A DNA stretch of 64,000 nucleotides from positions 11,637,180 through 11,701,179 of the forward strand of contig JABBOT010000009.1 in the NCBI GenBank assembly GCA_016165875.1. Reading direction: 5' to 3'. The stretch's first letter is position 1. Every line of letters begins with the position of its first letter. Position numbers and translations under genes: made by a program. The notes beneath the pieces are model-generated. The model saw only the letters and a list, made by a program, of their open reading frames with translations. It searched no databases and was not told where the DNA came from. Shown one piece after another: positions 15,301 to 25,614 of the stretch. The stretch comes from Acanthopleura granulata. Lineage: Eukaryota > Mollusca > Polyplacophora > Chitonida > Chitonidae.

Positions 15301-16333
15301 GCATATATTTTCTGGTTTCTGTGATGCAACATGTTGCAAGGTATTGATACATGTCCACTTGTATACTAGTAAACAGATGGCTTTTATGATGCATCAAGTT
15401 ACAAGAGACTGATACATGTCCAGTTGTATAATGGAAAACAGAGGGCTTTTGTCATGGATCATGTTGCAAGAGATTGATACCTGTCCACTTGTATAATAGT
15501 AAACAAACTGTCAACACAACACTGGATATGAAAGTGTGACAAATATTAATATGGCTTTAGTGAGACTTAATGAGAGCTGAATAATTCTAATCAGACATAG
15601 GCTGCATGAGACAGCCTGGGCATGGGAGTAGAAAGGCTGGAAAGACTGTGGTCTGGCCTTTACTCAGTGCATCAGGGCCACATTTACCTGTGCATATACC
15701 ATACTGATGTCATTGTGCATGCAGCCCTTGGGCTCCTTGGGCCACAGCTACAGTATGAAAATGACCATGTGTGTCTGTGTATCGAGCGAAAAAGGATACA
15801 GACTTCAAATTTTATTTCGAAGAATCCAAGTTGACATCTCGGAAGTCACCCAAGTTCAAGCTGGTTGAGGCGAGACCAGGGCAATGCTCTGGCAAACTAA
15901 AATGGTTAAAGGCCTGATTTCACATTAATGGATAAAGTCGACTCTTTCGGGACTCTTCGGGCCGTTTATGGCTGGTTATGAAACTAGCGCAAAATCCTCT
16001 GCTATTTTAGTTTGCGACAGTACCTCCTTTTCTCGCCTCAACCTGAGTGAAATCGTGAGAAACCCGAGATGCCCATTCGGCTTATTCCATGTGATTACCT
16101 GACATTGACAAAACTGAAAGTTCCCTAAAATGCCTGACTTACACAGTTACAGCCAATTAAACTTGGGAAAGTGTTGACAATGGCAACATGAAACTCTGGC
16201 AGGCTGCGTATCGTTTATAACTCATTTACTCGGGAAAAATACAAGCGCTGGTGACAGTGACACTGGTGTTGTTGTTGTTGAAGTTACCTGATGCCCGACA
16301 CTTTTGATGCAGCCAAAGTTTGTATGTTTTCAT
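3160..16333 (-). CDS. DEPDC5: DEPDC5/Iml1, GATOR1 complex subunit (5' part; gene continues off the left edge)
   Basis: DEPDC5 is the GATOR1 subunit that binds Rag GTPases at the lysosome and restrains mTORC1 when amino acids are scarce. Chained coding exons, all with GT-AG borders and compatible phase: 16288-16333 (start ATG at 16333), 14674-14767, 13901-13959, 13324-13409, 12796-12879, 12339-12388, 12030-12099, 11621-11761, 11120-11189, 10110-10182, 9410-9603, 8397-8531, 7481-7542, 7140-7216, 6378-6456, 5028-5088, 4548-4671. These 1505 nt give about 501 residues covering the N-terminal and SABA domains. Diagnostic stretches are [87 protein letters not shown] and [15 protein letters not shown] further likely exon, 3160-3366, encodes a Ser/Arg-rich low-complexity stretch fitting the disordered linker; at least one exon between it and 4548 is unplaced, since the phases do not join. 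The C-terminal DEP domain and remaining two thirds lie outside the window. Confidence 0.95.
4161..4231 (-). CDS. Candidate small DEPDC5 exon (weak)
   Basis: If read from an acceptor-like CAG to a donor-like C/GTAATT, this 71-nt stretch would connect the phase-2 end of exon 4548-4671 to the phase-1 start of exon 3160-3366. Its peptide contains [16 protein letters not shown], a typical disordered-linker composition. The splice sites are weak, and another donor (CCCA/GTATGT) lies inside it. It is given only as the best available bridge. Confidence 0.25.
4480..4536 (-). pseudogene. Degenerate partial duplicate of DEPDC5 exon 4548-4671
   Basis: Read on the minus strand, this stretch aligns with the 3' half of the exon directly upstream. 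GACTGTGATGAGTGTCG matches GACTATGATGAGTATGA, followed by CAGGT(C/G)TTT and TCCACT/GCCACT. The translation begins D-C-D-E-C and reaches a stop just after Q-V-F, where the real exon has Q-V-F-K-I-P. It lies about 12 bp past the exon's splice donor. The alignment was made by eye over about 60 nt. Confidence 0.5.
6105..6335 (+). repeat. tRNA-derived SINE copy, 5' truncated
   Basis: A B-box-like stretch (GCCAAGTCCAGTTCATGCTGG) is followed by the family's conserved central part (GTGGGAAGATTCTGCCAGCAA, TCGTGGGTTCCCTGGGGG, CCACCATAATG). It ends in the tail CGTATAAGAGAAATATTCTG, a TTAAAACATCAA motif and AAATAAATAAAT. It lies in the DEPDC5 intron between exons 6378-6456 and 5028-5088. Confidence 0.8.
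9030..9340 (-). repeat. SINE-like repeat, divergent, reverse orientation
   Basis: The left end, TTTATTTATTTAATAGGTGTTTAATGC, is the reverse complement of the AAATAAAT-ended tail seen in the other SINE copies. The interior (GTAGGAAACCGAAGTGCCCA) resembles another SINE subfamily. The tRNA-like head cannot be recognised. It sits in a DEPDC5 intron, left of exon 9410-9603. Confidence 0.5.
12664..12745 (-). pseudogene. Degenerate duplicate of DEPDC5 exon 12796-12879
   Basis: On the minus strand GGTGTTCCTGTCTAAAGAGC lines up with GGAGCTCCTGTTTAAAGAAC of the real exon. The match extends through CAGTATTATAGC/CAGTATTACAGC. One frame gives S-K-E-Q-Y-Y-S, against F-K-E-Q-Y-Y-S in the true exon. It then meets a stop and a frame change, so the copy could not be used in phase. 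The copy lies about 50 bp downstream of the exon. Alignment is by eye. Confidence 0.65.
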
Positions 16334-16824
16334 GTTTGGTTGATTTGTCAACGTGATCTGTACATCACCGACCCCTTAGAGACAGACATGACGACAACAT
16401 GGCAAAATGCTTAAGATGACCAAGACTGGCACGATATAATCATTCACAAGGTTGCAGACGACATCACCTCAGTTTGCAAGATGTTTATGTTAAAATTTTC
16501 AACTAACCACACGATCGGAAATTAAAATTTGGTCAAATTTTGGTTTTGTCGGATAACAAAGAAAATAAATAAGTAACATATTCTACACATACATGAACGT
16601 AATATTTGATAAAGTTTCATAGTGTAATTTAAAAAAAAAACACTTTAGATGATCTATGAAAGAATTAATATGTTGTCAAATGGCTGCACGATTTTGTTCA
16701 AGTGCGTAATTTTACAAGAACCCCTCAAACCAAGCTTGTCGTTGGTGGAGGTTTGTTGGCTTCGCCGAGAGATACCTGTGACATGTGATCGTCGATATAA
16801 CATTTGACAGCAACTCTATCATCC
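16334..16824. promoter_or_regulatory. Shared promoter region between DEPDC5 and MRPL16
   Basis: The start codons of the divergent genes are 491 bp apart (DEPDC5 ATG at 16333 on minus, MRPL16 ATG at 16825 on plus). The interval must hold both 5' UTRs and both core promoters unless a distant non-coding first exon exists. I see no convincing TATA box. The interval is AT-rich with an A-run near 16630. Confidence 0.6.
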
Positions 16825-19800
16825 ATGATGATTTCGACCCTCAAAAAAATTTCAAAGAGATGCTTTCTGCTGAGTAAAACGTGCAGTACCACTGGTGAGA
16901 AAGATAGAAGAACCAACAACTGTATCTTTGTAGGGCTATCTTACACTGCCGGCCTACATGACCGAAGAGTAGCAGAAGAACATTTGACTTCATAGCCTTG
17001 TTAAACTAGACTATGAATGATAATTTGTACGATCCGACAGCGTGTACGATCGTACATGTACATCAACATTGGAAGTTGAAGATTTGCGCTAACGGGCTTT
17101 CAGAGTTGACATGTCCATGTATTCTGTATAACTTTGTGTCCCTTTTTGTATTTTAACGTATACAGTATGTGTTACAGTGAGAAAATAATATACCCTCAGT
17201 AATCATATATTTTCTGAAAGATAGTCATGATCACGTTTGTCCATTCAGAGTTTTTGATGTCGGTGATTCCCTAGTTCAGGGCGCTTCCTCCAGTCTACAC
17301 CCAAAAGGATACTTGAACCCCTTGTGAGCAAAATTTCACATTTTGTCTTCTTTAGCCCAAAATATTGATCAGCTATGGCCATATGTACATATATTGTGAA
17401 AGGTAAAGCACTGCTGATCCCCAAAAAACTTTAGAAATTTACTTAATTTTAATATTAATCAATTGAAGAGAAAGGTGAAAAAAGTCAGAGCTGTTTTTCA
17501 AAATGCTATTTATTCGTCAATTTTCAGATTTTTCTCAGCCAGGTGGATAATTAAATAATTAAAGTAAAAAACTGTCCCTACAGATTTTTAATATTCGTCT
17601 TAGATTGTTCTGAGTGATTATTTAAAGTCAAAACTTTCAAGATTTTTTTGAAACTTTGATGTTCTTTAACTAATATCTTTAACACTAGAAAAGATATAAA
17701 AAAATTGTGGGACTGTTTCATAGAATTGTGTTGACAAATAAGCGAGAAATAAAAGTAGTTCACCACTCAACCATCTCAAAAATAGAAAGGGAGAAAAAGA
17801 CCAAAATGTTTGGAGGAGTATTATGTGTAACAAAATTTGTCATTAATTCATTTGCCAATTAATTTTAATCAAGATTTGTCCTTCCTCCAGTTAAAGTGTA
17901 AACACATCCACCTACTTCTGTTAAGTTTAAATGTTATCATGCTCCGTGATAGCATAAATTGGTGTAGTCTGCAGGAACAGTCATGCAGAGTGTATGCATG
18001 AGGCAATAGACCTACACATTTACCGGAGGCGTGTCAATTCACAGCAGGTAAGCCGTCTCAGTCAGGTAATCCCTGTAATCTGGGGAAGCTAAGAAAACAC
18101 ACCGGCCTTAGTTCACAACATGGAATACTTTTTGTCAAATTTAAGGTATTTAGAATTTGAATTTGGTTGTCATGAGAGGAAAGATAGGAAAATGGAGAAA
18201 AAGAATGTGAAATAAAAAATATGACCAACCTGGGCATATCCATTCACAGCAGATTAGTCCCCCTCAGTTAAATTTCAGGGGTTCTAGTATACTTAACACG
18301 ATTAGTTCTTTTCAGGCAAATGTCTGAGCCTAACTTTTCACGATACTGTCCCAAATTGTGCAAAAAATTTTTCAGAAAAAAATTATACCATAAAAAAATT
18401 TTCTTGCTTTGAAACCACTGAATAGCAAATATAAGATTAGAATGGCAATAGCATCTATATTTATGAACGTGCTAAACTTAGTTGTACATGTTGTTCTATA
18501 GCCAGTGATGTAGGGTACATGGATTATTTACATTTAGTTTTTCTTTCAGATGACAAACACCTACAGTAAATGTGTTGAAATGACTTAAATAATTGCATCT
18601 GAATATTTAAAGAAACATGTTTTGTGAGTCACCATTTTATCCGTGTACTATAGGACATGAGATTGTCATGAGTTCTGTCAATTTTCTTAAAAACTTTTAA
18701 CCAGGATTTAATGGGGAACGTGTAGCTATAACGCTGTCACCACTGCTTTGGATTTAGAATCCATGCTGTATTCTTTTGTGCCTAATATTTCTGATCAATA
18801 ACCACATTTATAGAAACTGTAATGGTCGAATTTAAATTGGTATTTTAATATTCTGAATTATCAAACAACTGAAAGAATTCAGAATATATTGCAGTAGCCC
18901 TGTATCAATATCAGAACCATACTACATATGTACATATAAAGTAACCGATCTGCTAGGATACATATCAGCATCTCTTTTATTGTAGTTATTTGGGACCTCG
19001 GTGGCTCAGTCAGTTAGCACGCTATTACAGCGTAATGACCCAGAAAGTCTCCCACCAATGCGGGCACTGTGAGTTCAAGTCCAGCCCATGCTGGCTTCCT
19101 CTCTGACTGTACATGGGAAGGTCTGCCAGCAATCTGCAGATGGTCGTGGGTTTCCTCCGGGCTCTGCCTGGTGTCCTCCCACCATAATGCTGGCAGCTGT
19201 CGTATAAGTGAAATATTCTTCTCCAATCAAATAAATAAAAAAATATTGTAGTTATTTTAAATGTGGAAGTGGATCTATTGTGGTGAAGAATGTTAATTTA
19301 AAAAAAAAAATTAATTTGGGCCTATAACTTCCACAATTGAAAACTGTCCTCTTTTGGAAATGAGGCTTTGTTTCTCCTTCAGGAAATTTTTCAATTTAAT
19401 ATTTTTTTGCATTTGTTCCCAGTTCAGGAAACTTTTGCATTTTTTTCCTGTTTTGGAAACTTCTGTTAATGTTCCCTATTTAAGAAACATTCATACAATA
19501 CCTCCTGATTAGGAAAAAATTTATTGTTACCAGAACAGGACACATAAGACTTGCATAGGTAGCGTTACCTGTTTCAGAATTACATGTAATGCATTTCCAC
19601 CATGTAGTGCTTCTTTTTTGTCATTCATAAATTTGCCTAACATAGGCTAGCACTAATGCCACTGTGTGCACTAAACTTGACAACAATTGAACGTCGTATG
19701 ATAAAAGGCTCTACAAGTAAAGGAGTGTGGAGAGGAGTGTGGGAACCGAGAGAAAAGCTTTTGAAATTTTCAGACTTACAAAAGTCTAGAAAAGCACTAG

Positions 19801-22800
19801 AAATAAGTCATAAATCATCACAATTATAATATTATAAAAATACTGTCCCAACTTCACAAAATGAGACAGTTAATCTTTAGATTTATTCTTTATTTAGTAA
19901 AATACAAGGTGAATAAAATTCATTTCATTTGTGCCCCACCAGGAAACAGGTTTCCTGTTCAGGAAACAAACTGAATGTTTCCTGTTTAGAATTTTGCCTT
20001 GACTGACTGAGAGGTCTCTCTCATATTAGGATTTTAGTTATTTTAATGTGTTGAATTGATTTTAACAATAAATACTAAAGATGTTGTTGCTTTCGTGTAA
20101 AATGGAAATATCTTGAGTAACCTGCATATTTTTTTTCTCCTGTTCACAGGGAATCCAGTGGCTTTGTTGTGTTGTTATGTTCCACAGTGTCAGTTTGGGT
20201 CATACCGACTAACCAAATTCAAAATCCCACCTAAGTATGATGGTAAGGAATTAAACTCAGCACCCAGTGAACAATGTATTACAAATTCATCACGTGTTGT
20301 TTGTAGATGCCTGGGACTATGATATCCTGCTGAAGTAGCATCTGCCCTGTGAATACATGGGAAGGTCTGCCAGCAGCCTGCGAATGGTTGCGAATGGTTG
20401 TGGGTTTCCCTCAGTCTCTGCGCACTCTCTTCCCACCGTAATGCTGGCTGTTGTCGTATAAGTGAAATATTCTTGAGTATGGCATGAAACACCAATCAAA
20501 TAAATCTGAGTCATGAGCTGGAGATGTGGTGTTCAAACCCCAGTTGGCTCATACTATAAAGACATAAAATATCAGCAAAGTACCTGGCACTTTCTGGCTT
20601 GACACTTAACACACGGAGATGAATCAGGTACTGTTTTTGCCTGATATATGAACAGCGTGACCAGATACCGTTTAGCACCATGGTGTTTCAGTGAGGTAGC
20701 ACTGTAAAAAAACAAGTACACATATATATACATTTGCCAAATATAAAAAGAGGCATTGCTTGTAGTGATGTAACCAAAACCCGAAGTGCAAGGAAACATT
20801 GAGTGTAGTGATGTAACCAAAACCCCAAGTCCAAGGAAACATTGAGTGTAGTGATGTAACCAAAGCCCCACGTCCAAGGAAACATTGAGTGTAGTGATGT
20901 AACCAAAGCCCCACGTCCAAGGAAACATTGAGTGTAGTGATGTAACCAAAGCCCCACGTCCAAGGAAACATTGAGTGTAGTGATGTAACCAAAGCCCCAC
21001 GTCCAAGGAAACATTGAGTGTAGTGATGTAACGAAAGCCCCAAGTCCAAGGAGACATTGAGTGATTTGATGTTACCAATACCCCATGCAATAAAATAAAC
21101 CACACATCGTGTGCCATGATGCACATGATGTGTGGTCATAAAACCACACAAATAACTAAGTTGAAAATTTTGCATGATTCTGCGAGGTTGGTCAATCTTG
21201 AGGAAAATGTGGTCATGTTTTTTTAAATGGTGGGATGAAAATGTAAGTTTCAAACTCAAAAGTAGTAGTTTTCAACATTTATTTGCCATTAAAAATGCAC
21301 ATTATGGGCATGTTGTTTACAGACTGACCCTTGCCTGAAAAGTCATTATCTTGCTGTCAGCAAGCTCTGGATGGTCAGTGTTTCCCTCAGCATGTTATGT
21401 TTCTTTCTGCTGTACATGTCAAATGTTCTTGAGTACGGCGTAAAACACCCATAAAATAAATATGTTCCTCGGGAAATATTAAATGATTGTTTGTTGTTTG
21501 TGACAGATGTTGAGTATCCAGAGAGGAGAAAGCTGAGGATGCTGGAGAGGGTTCCGCAGCTACCTCCTAACAAACGACCCCCCAAAATGTTCAAGAGGCT
21601 GATTGACATGAGAGGGCCTGAAGAGGTTCATAACAAAATACAGTATGGAGAGTACGCTATACAGGTTTGTGTGGAGGTTCCTGATAAAGTACAGTACCTG
21701 TGGAGGTTCATGGAGAAGTTTAGTATGCGTGGAGGGCCCTGATAAAATGTTGTATGGAGAGTAAGCCATATGAGCGTCCACACGAGTGTGTGTGGAGGAT
21801 CTTGATAAAATACAGTATGTGTGGAGGCTCATGATAAAATGCAGTGCATGTGGAGGCACATGATAAAATGTTGTATGGAGAGTAAGCCATATGAGCGTCC
21901 ACACGAGTGTGTGTGGAGGATCTTGATAAAATACAGTATGTGTGGAGGCTCATGATAAAATGCAGTGCATGTGGAGGCACATGATAAAATGTTGTATGGA
22001 GAGTAAGCCATATGAGCGTCCACACGAGTGTGTGTGGAGGATCTTGATAAAATACAGGATGTGTGGAGGCTCATGATAAAATGCAGTGCATGTGGAGGTA
22101 CATGATAAAATGTTGTATGGAGAGTAAGCCATATGAGCGTCCACACGAGTGTGTGTGGAGGATCTTGATAAAATACAGTATGTGTGGAGGCTCATGATAA
22201 AACGCAGTGCATGTGGAGGCACATGATAAAATGTTGTATGGAGAGTAAGCCATATGAGCGTCCACACGAGTGTGTGTGGAGGATCTTGATAAAATACAGT
22301 ATGTGTGGAGGCTCATGATAAAATGCAGTGCATGTGGAGGCACATGATAAAATGTTGTATGGAGAGTAAGCCATATGAGCGTCCACACGAGTGTGTGTGG
22401 AGGATCTTGATAAAATACAGGATGTGTGGAGGCTCATGATAAAATGCAGTGCATGTGGAGGTACATGATAAAATGTTGTATGGAGAGTAAGCCATATGAG
22501 CGTCCACACGAGTGTGTGTGGAGGATCTTGATAAAATACAGTATGTGTGGAGGCTCATGATAAAATGCGGTGCATGTGGAGGCACATGATAAAATGTTGT
22601 ATGGAGAGTAAGCCATATGAGCGTCCACACGAGTGTGTGTGGAGGATCTTGATAAAATACAGTATATGTGGAGGCTCATGATAAAATGCAGTGCATGTGG
22701 AGGTACATGATAAAATGCTGTACATGTGGGGGTACAAGATAAAATGCAGTGCATGTGGAGGTACATGATAAAATGCTGTACATGTGGAGGTACAAGATAA

Positions 22801-24642
22801 AATGCAGTGCATGTGAAGGTACATGATAAAATGCGGTACATGTGGAGGTACATGATAAAATGCGGTACATGTGGGGGTACATGATAAAATGCGCTACATG
22901 TGGAGGTACATGATAAAATGCGCTACATGTGGAGGTACATGATAAAATGCGCTACATGTGGAGGTACATGATAAAATGCAGTACATTTGAAGGTACATGA
23001 TAAAATCGAGTATGTGTGGAGGCTCATGATGAAATGCAGTATGTGTGACGTAATTCGTCAAAAAGTCCTTTTCCAATAAGTATAGTTTTACATACTCCCC
23101 AGTCGTACAATCACGGATCGAGCATGGTATGTTCTGATGTTATCTTCATTTGACTTCAAGCAGAACATCAGTGTTGTTTGATTATTCAACTCCCAGATGA
23201 TCAGAAATGATGAAACAGTATTTGTGGAGGTTCATGTTAAGATACTATATGTGGAGTATAGTATACAGGTATGTGTGGAGTTTCAAGATAATTCGTAGTG
23301 CACAAATGTGGTTGCTGTGAATTCAAGCCAAGCTCATGCTGGCTTCCTTTTCGGCCGTATGTGGGAAGTTCTCCCAGCAACGTGTGAATAATTGTCGATT
23401 CCCCTCGGGATCTGCCATTGTTTCCTCCCAATATAATGCTGTCAGCCGTCATATATTTATTTATTTGATAGGTGTTTTACGCCGTACTCAAGAATATTTC
23501 ACTTATACGACAGCCAGCATTATAGTGGAAGGAAACTGGGCAGAGCCAGGAGGAAACCCATGACCATTCGCAAGCTGCTTGCAGGCCTTCCCACATACAG
23601 TCGGAGAGGACGTCAGCATGAGCTGGTCTTGAACTAACAGTGACCGCATTGGTGGGAGGCTTCGGGTCATTGCGCTGCGATAGCATGCTAACTGTCTGAG
23701 CCACGGAGGCCCACAGGCGTCGTATAAGTGAAATGTTAAAACAAATAAACTGCAGTATGGAGAGTTTGCTATGCTGGCAAAATATGACAAAATACAGTAT
23801 AAAGAGTAGACTATACAGGTATGTGGAGGGGTCCATTGTAAAATACAGGAGAGCGAGGACCCCAAATGTGCATGTATAGATTTTCATGGTAAAATACACT
23901 TTGGAGACTACACCATAGCAATGAGTGTTTTTTTTTTTTATAGAATGGAAACTCGATGCACCATGAAAAAATACAGTTCAAGTTCGAGTTTGGCCTTTGC
24001 GTCTACTTTGATCAAAATATGTCCTGTTGAAAGTATTGTTCTCTTATGGACTTTGCAATGACTATGAGTATTATTCTGACAAATAAGACTGCCAGTGGAC
24101 ATGTATAGCTTTTGCAGTACTTCCAGAACAATTGTTCCTGTTTCTGTTGTTATATTCACTTCCTTTAATTTTTCAACACGCAGGCACTGTCAGGAGGGCA
24201 GATGCGCTGGGGGCACATCGAGGGTATGCGCTTGGTCGTCAACCGTAAAATGGATGAGCGTCGAATGTTTGCTGTGTGGCGGATTGACGGGCCATGGAAG
24301 CCCATTACAAAGAAGGGTTTGGGGCACAGGATGGGGAAAGGAAAGGGATCAATAGACCATTACACCTTCCCCCTCAAAGCCGGCCGAATTATCCTAGAAA
24401 TGGGCGGGCAATGCGAGTTACCGGAAGTGAAAACCATCCTGACTCACATCACCAAAATCACGCCGTTCAAATCTCGTGTGGTCACCCGGGAAATCCTGGA
24501 GAAAGAAGAAGAGGAGCGGAAATATATAGAGGAAAATAACATCAATCCATTCACGTTTGAACACTGTGCTAAACATAACATGCTGGGTGCTAGAATGTAT
24601 CTTAGTCCTTACTATGTGATGTGGAAGGGAAAGTACAGGTGA
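16825..24642 (+). CDS. MRPL16: Mitochondrial ribosomal protein L16 (bL16m)
   Basis: This is the large mitoribosomal subunit protein bL16m, which sits at the tRNA-binding face near the central protuberance. Four exons join in phase: 16825-16894, 20150-20242, 21507-21664 and 24184-24642 (780 nt, 259 residues; human protein 251). Exon 1 encodes a basic, Ser/Leu-rich presequence (MMISTLKKISKRCFLLSK) fitting a mitochondrial targeting peptide. Exon 3 carries the ERRKLRMLERVPQLPPNKR segment. Exon 4 holds the L16 core, with MRWGHIEGMRLVVNR, KPITKKGLGHRMGKGKGSID, KAGRIILEMGG and NMLGARMYLSPY. The last codons read KGKYR then TGA. This is about ten residues shorter than vertebrate versions, and AAGTACAG/GTGAAC could also be a splice donor to an unseen terminal exon. 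The introns hold the minisatellites and SINEs listed separately. Confidence 0.95.
16896..18985. other. First part of MRPL16 intron 1, nothing recognised
   Basis: AT-rich intron sequence. Open frames at 17578-17766 and 18058-18243 (minus) are short and low in complexity. No conserved domain, RNA gene or repeat family was recognised. Confidence 0.6.
18988..19246 (+). repeat. Full-length tRNA-derived SINE
   Basis: The head has a pol III A box (GTGGCTCAGTCAGTTAGCACG) and, about 60 bp later, a B box (GTGAGTTCAAGTCCAGC). The conserved body follows (CATGGGAAGGTCTGCCAGCAA, GGTCGTGGGTTTCCTC, CACCATAATGCTGGC), then the tail GTCGTATAAGTGAAATATTC and AATCAAATAAATAAAA. This is the best reference copy of the family in the window. 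It lies in MRPL16 intron 1. The head is not a functional tRNA gene. Confidence 0.9.
20325..20512 (+). repeat. SINE body and tail, head missing
   Basis: It starts within the body (TGAATACATGGGAAGGTCTG) and runs through GTGGGTTTCCCTCAGTCTCTG, CCACCGTAATGCTGGC and GTCGTATAAGTGAAATATTC to a CACCAATCAAATAAA end. A short tandem slip (GCGAATGGTT twice) is present near 20381. It lies in MRPL16 intron 2, about 85 bp after exon 2. Confidence 0.85.
20758..21066. repeat. 43-bp minisatellite, about 7 copies
   Basis: The unit contains GTGTAGTGATGTAACCAAAG followed by CCCCACGTCCAAGGAAACATTGA in direct tandem. Inner copies are almost identical; outer ones differ (CCCGAAGTGCAAGG on the left, ACGAAAGCCCCAAGTCCAAG on the right). 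Because 43 is not divisible by 3, three units make a 129-bp frame repeat, which creates long spurious minus-strand ORFs (20572-21259). It lies in MRPL16 intron 2. Confidence 0.95.
21350..21466 (+). repeat. SINE fragment
   Basis: A short body remnant (GCAAGCTCTGGATGGTC, GTTTCCCTCAGC) joins the family tail (AAATGTTCTTGAGTACGGCG, TAAAACACCCATAAAATAAAT). It ends 40 bp before MRPL16 exon 3. Confidence 0.7.
21631..22665. repeat. 121-bp higher-order minisatellite starting at MRPL16 exon 3
   Basis: About seven near-identical 121-bp units run from about 21735 to 22665. Each unit is two 29-bp monomers (GATAAAATGCAGTGCATGTG plus GAGGCACAT) and one 63-bp monomer (GATAAAATGTTGTATGGAGA, then GTAAGCCATATGAGCGTCCA and so on). 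The first, divergent unit overlaps the end of MRPL16 exon 3 and its splice donor, where AAAATACAGTATGGAGAGTA and TGTGTGGAGG occur. Stacked 105-codon minus-strand ORFs here are repeat artefacts. Confidence 0.95.
22666..23045. repeat. 29-bp tandem repeat array
   Basis: About 13 copies of a 29-bp monomer related to the two short monomers of the neighbouring 121-bp array (GATAAAATGCGGTACATGTG plus GAGGTACAT). It ends near ATGTGTGACGTAATTCGTC. It differs from the array on its left in lacking the 63-bp monomer, so it is a separate expansion zone of the same satellite. Confidence 0.95.
23211..23290 (+). pseudogene. Dispersed copy of the MRPL16 exon 3 end and donor
   Basis: ATATGTGGAGTATAGTATAC followed by AGGTATGTGTGGAGTTTC repeats the exon 3 terminus (GTATGGAGAGTACGCTATAC, AG/GTTTGTGTGGAGG). 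A second such copy lies at about 23750-23835 (CTGCAGTATGGAGAGTTTGC, then ACTATACAGGTATGTGGAGG). Another remnant is near 23893. All lie in MRPL16 intron 3 and are not in a usable frame as far as I can see. Confidence 0.65.
23290..23456 (+). repeat. SINE copy, partial head
   Basis: B-box-like GTGAATTCAAGCCAAGCTCATG, body (TATGTGGGAAGTTCTCCCAGC, CCAATATAATGCTGTCAGCC) and the start of the tail (GTCATATATTTATTTATTTG). It abuts a second copy in the opposite orientation, tail to tail. Confidence 0.8.
23457..23716 (-). repeat. Full-length SINE, reverse orientation
   Basis: It reads tail-first on the plus strand: TTTATTTGATAGGTGTTTTA, CTCAAGAATATTTCACTTAT, then the body and a tRNA-like head ending in TGAGCCACGGAGGCCC. 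With the neighbouring plus-strand copy it forms an inverted pair in MRPL16 intron 3. Confidence 0.9.
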
Positions 24643-24724
24643 ACAGTTTCTGTATTTACAGTCTGGTTGTAGTGCTTCTTTCACAGGCTTGTTGTGGAGG
24701 CTTCAGTTAAGATGAAGTAAACAT

Positions 24725-24930
24725 GCTGTAGCTTAAAGAGAAACTGAAGGCAGTTTTCTATAAAAGAGAAAGATCTTGGCTATAGAAGAAAGAGAAAGAA
24801 CTTTGCTATTGATGAAAGAGACAGAACTTTGTTATGGAAGATTTTGTCTGTAGAAGAACCCGAAGAGGGAGAAAGAGCTTTGCTATAGCTGAAAGAGAAA
24901 GAAATGTTATGTAAACAGCAATGAAGAGAA
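24725..24930 (+). repeat. Degenerate purine-rich tandem repeat
   Basis: Five or six diverged copies of a unit like GAAAGAGAAAGAACTTTGCTAT are spaced by about 28-35 bp. It lies just past the MRPL16 stop codon, so part of it may be 3' UTR. Confidence 0.55.
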
Positions 24931-25614
24931 AGATAATTTAGCTGATAATGGCTATAATGTAATATAGCCTTAAGTGAAGGTATCTTGCCCCATGTGTCCT
25001 GTTTGTGTCTTTTTTGTGATTGTTCAGTAAACACATGGAGCTATAAATTTATACCCCCAACACATGGAGAAAGGAAGTTTTAAATTCAGTACATGGAGAT
25101 ATAAAGGTATGCATGTATTACCTCGAAAAAGCAGAAGTACATATGCTGTGTCCTCATTGACAGCGTATTATTTACAGTGTGTTTTCTGCTCTCCAGTCTC
25201 GCTTTACATCAAAGCCACCTTAGTAGCAAATTTTGTTCACCCCACCCCAACCCACATCACCTCACTGTAGTCTGTTGGACATGGCAAACTTGGATGGATG
25301 AAGATGGTTTGAATCCAGTACTTTCAATTTTGATTGTGGTTTTGCATCAGGAAGCTTCTGTGATGTACCCGTTGAAAGTCGGTGGTCTGCGAGGTTTCCT
25401 CCACTCAAAGCAAATTCTTCTGGTTTCACGTATAGCTTGGATAAGTGCTTGTATCACTATACACTATGATGGTGAAGTGTCCAGATCTCGTCAGTGGAAA
25501 TCCAAGGATCAATCCCTTGTCCACAATGACCATGGTGACAAAAGACGAACGAACAACTCACCCGGCCATTCTTGGGTAAACTTGTAACCTCACCGATTTC
25601 CCTTATCTCTATTT

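Noticed and set aside
18988..19080. Possible tRNA gene (A and B boxes)
   Set aside because: The boxes belong to the head of a SINE with the family body and tail following; no proper cloverleaf was evident.
19320..19995. Scattered GGAAACAGG/TTCCTGTTCAGGAAAC words in MRPL16 intron 1
   Set aside because: The words recur several times but without a stable period or clear array borders, so no tandem repeat is claimed.
20572..21259. Minus-strand ORFs of 108-195 codons with repeated HYTQCFLGRG-type units
   Set aside because: They are translations of the 43-bp minisatellite; all three frames are open because the unit lacks stops in that orientation.
21560..22882. Stacked 105-codon minus-strand ORFs at 121-bp steps
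   Set aside because: They come from the 121-bp minisatellite and shift frame every unit. There is no non-repeat coding part.
22666..23045. CRISPR-like regular repeats
   Set aside because: The 29-bp units are head to tail without spacers, in an animal intron; it is a plain minisatellite.
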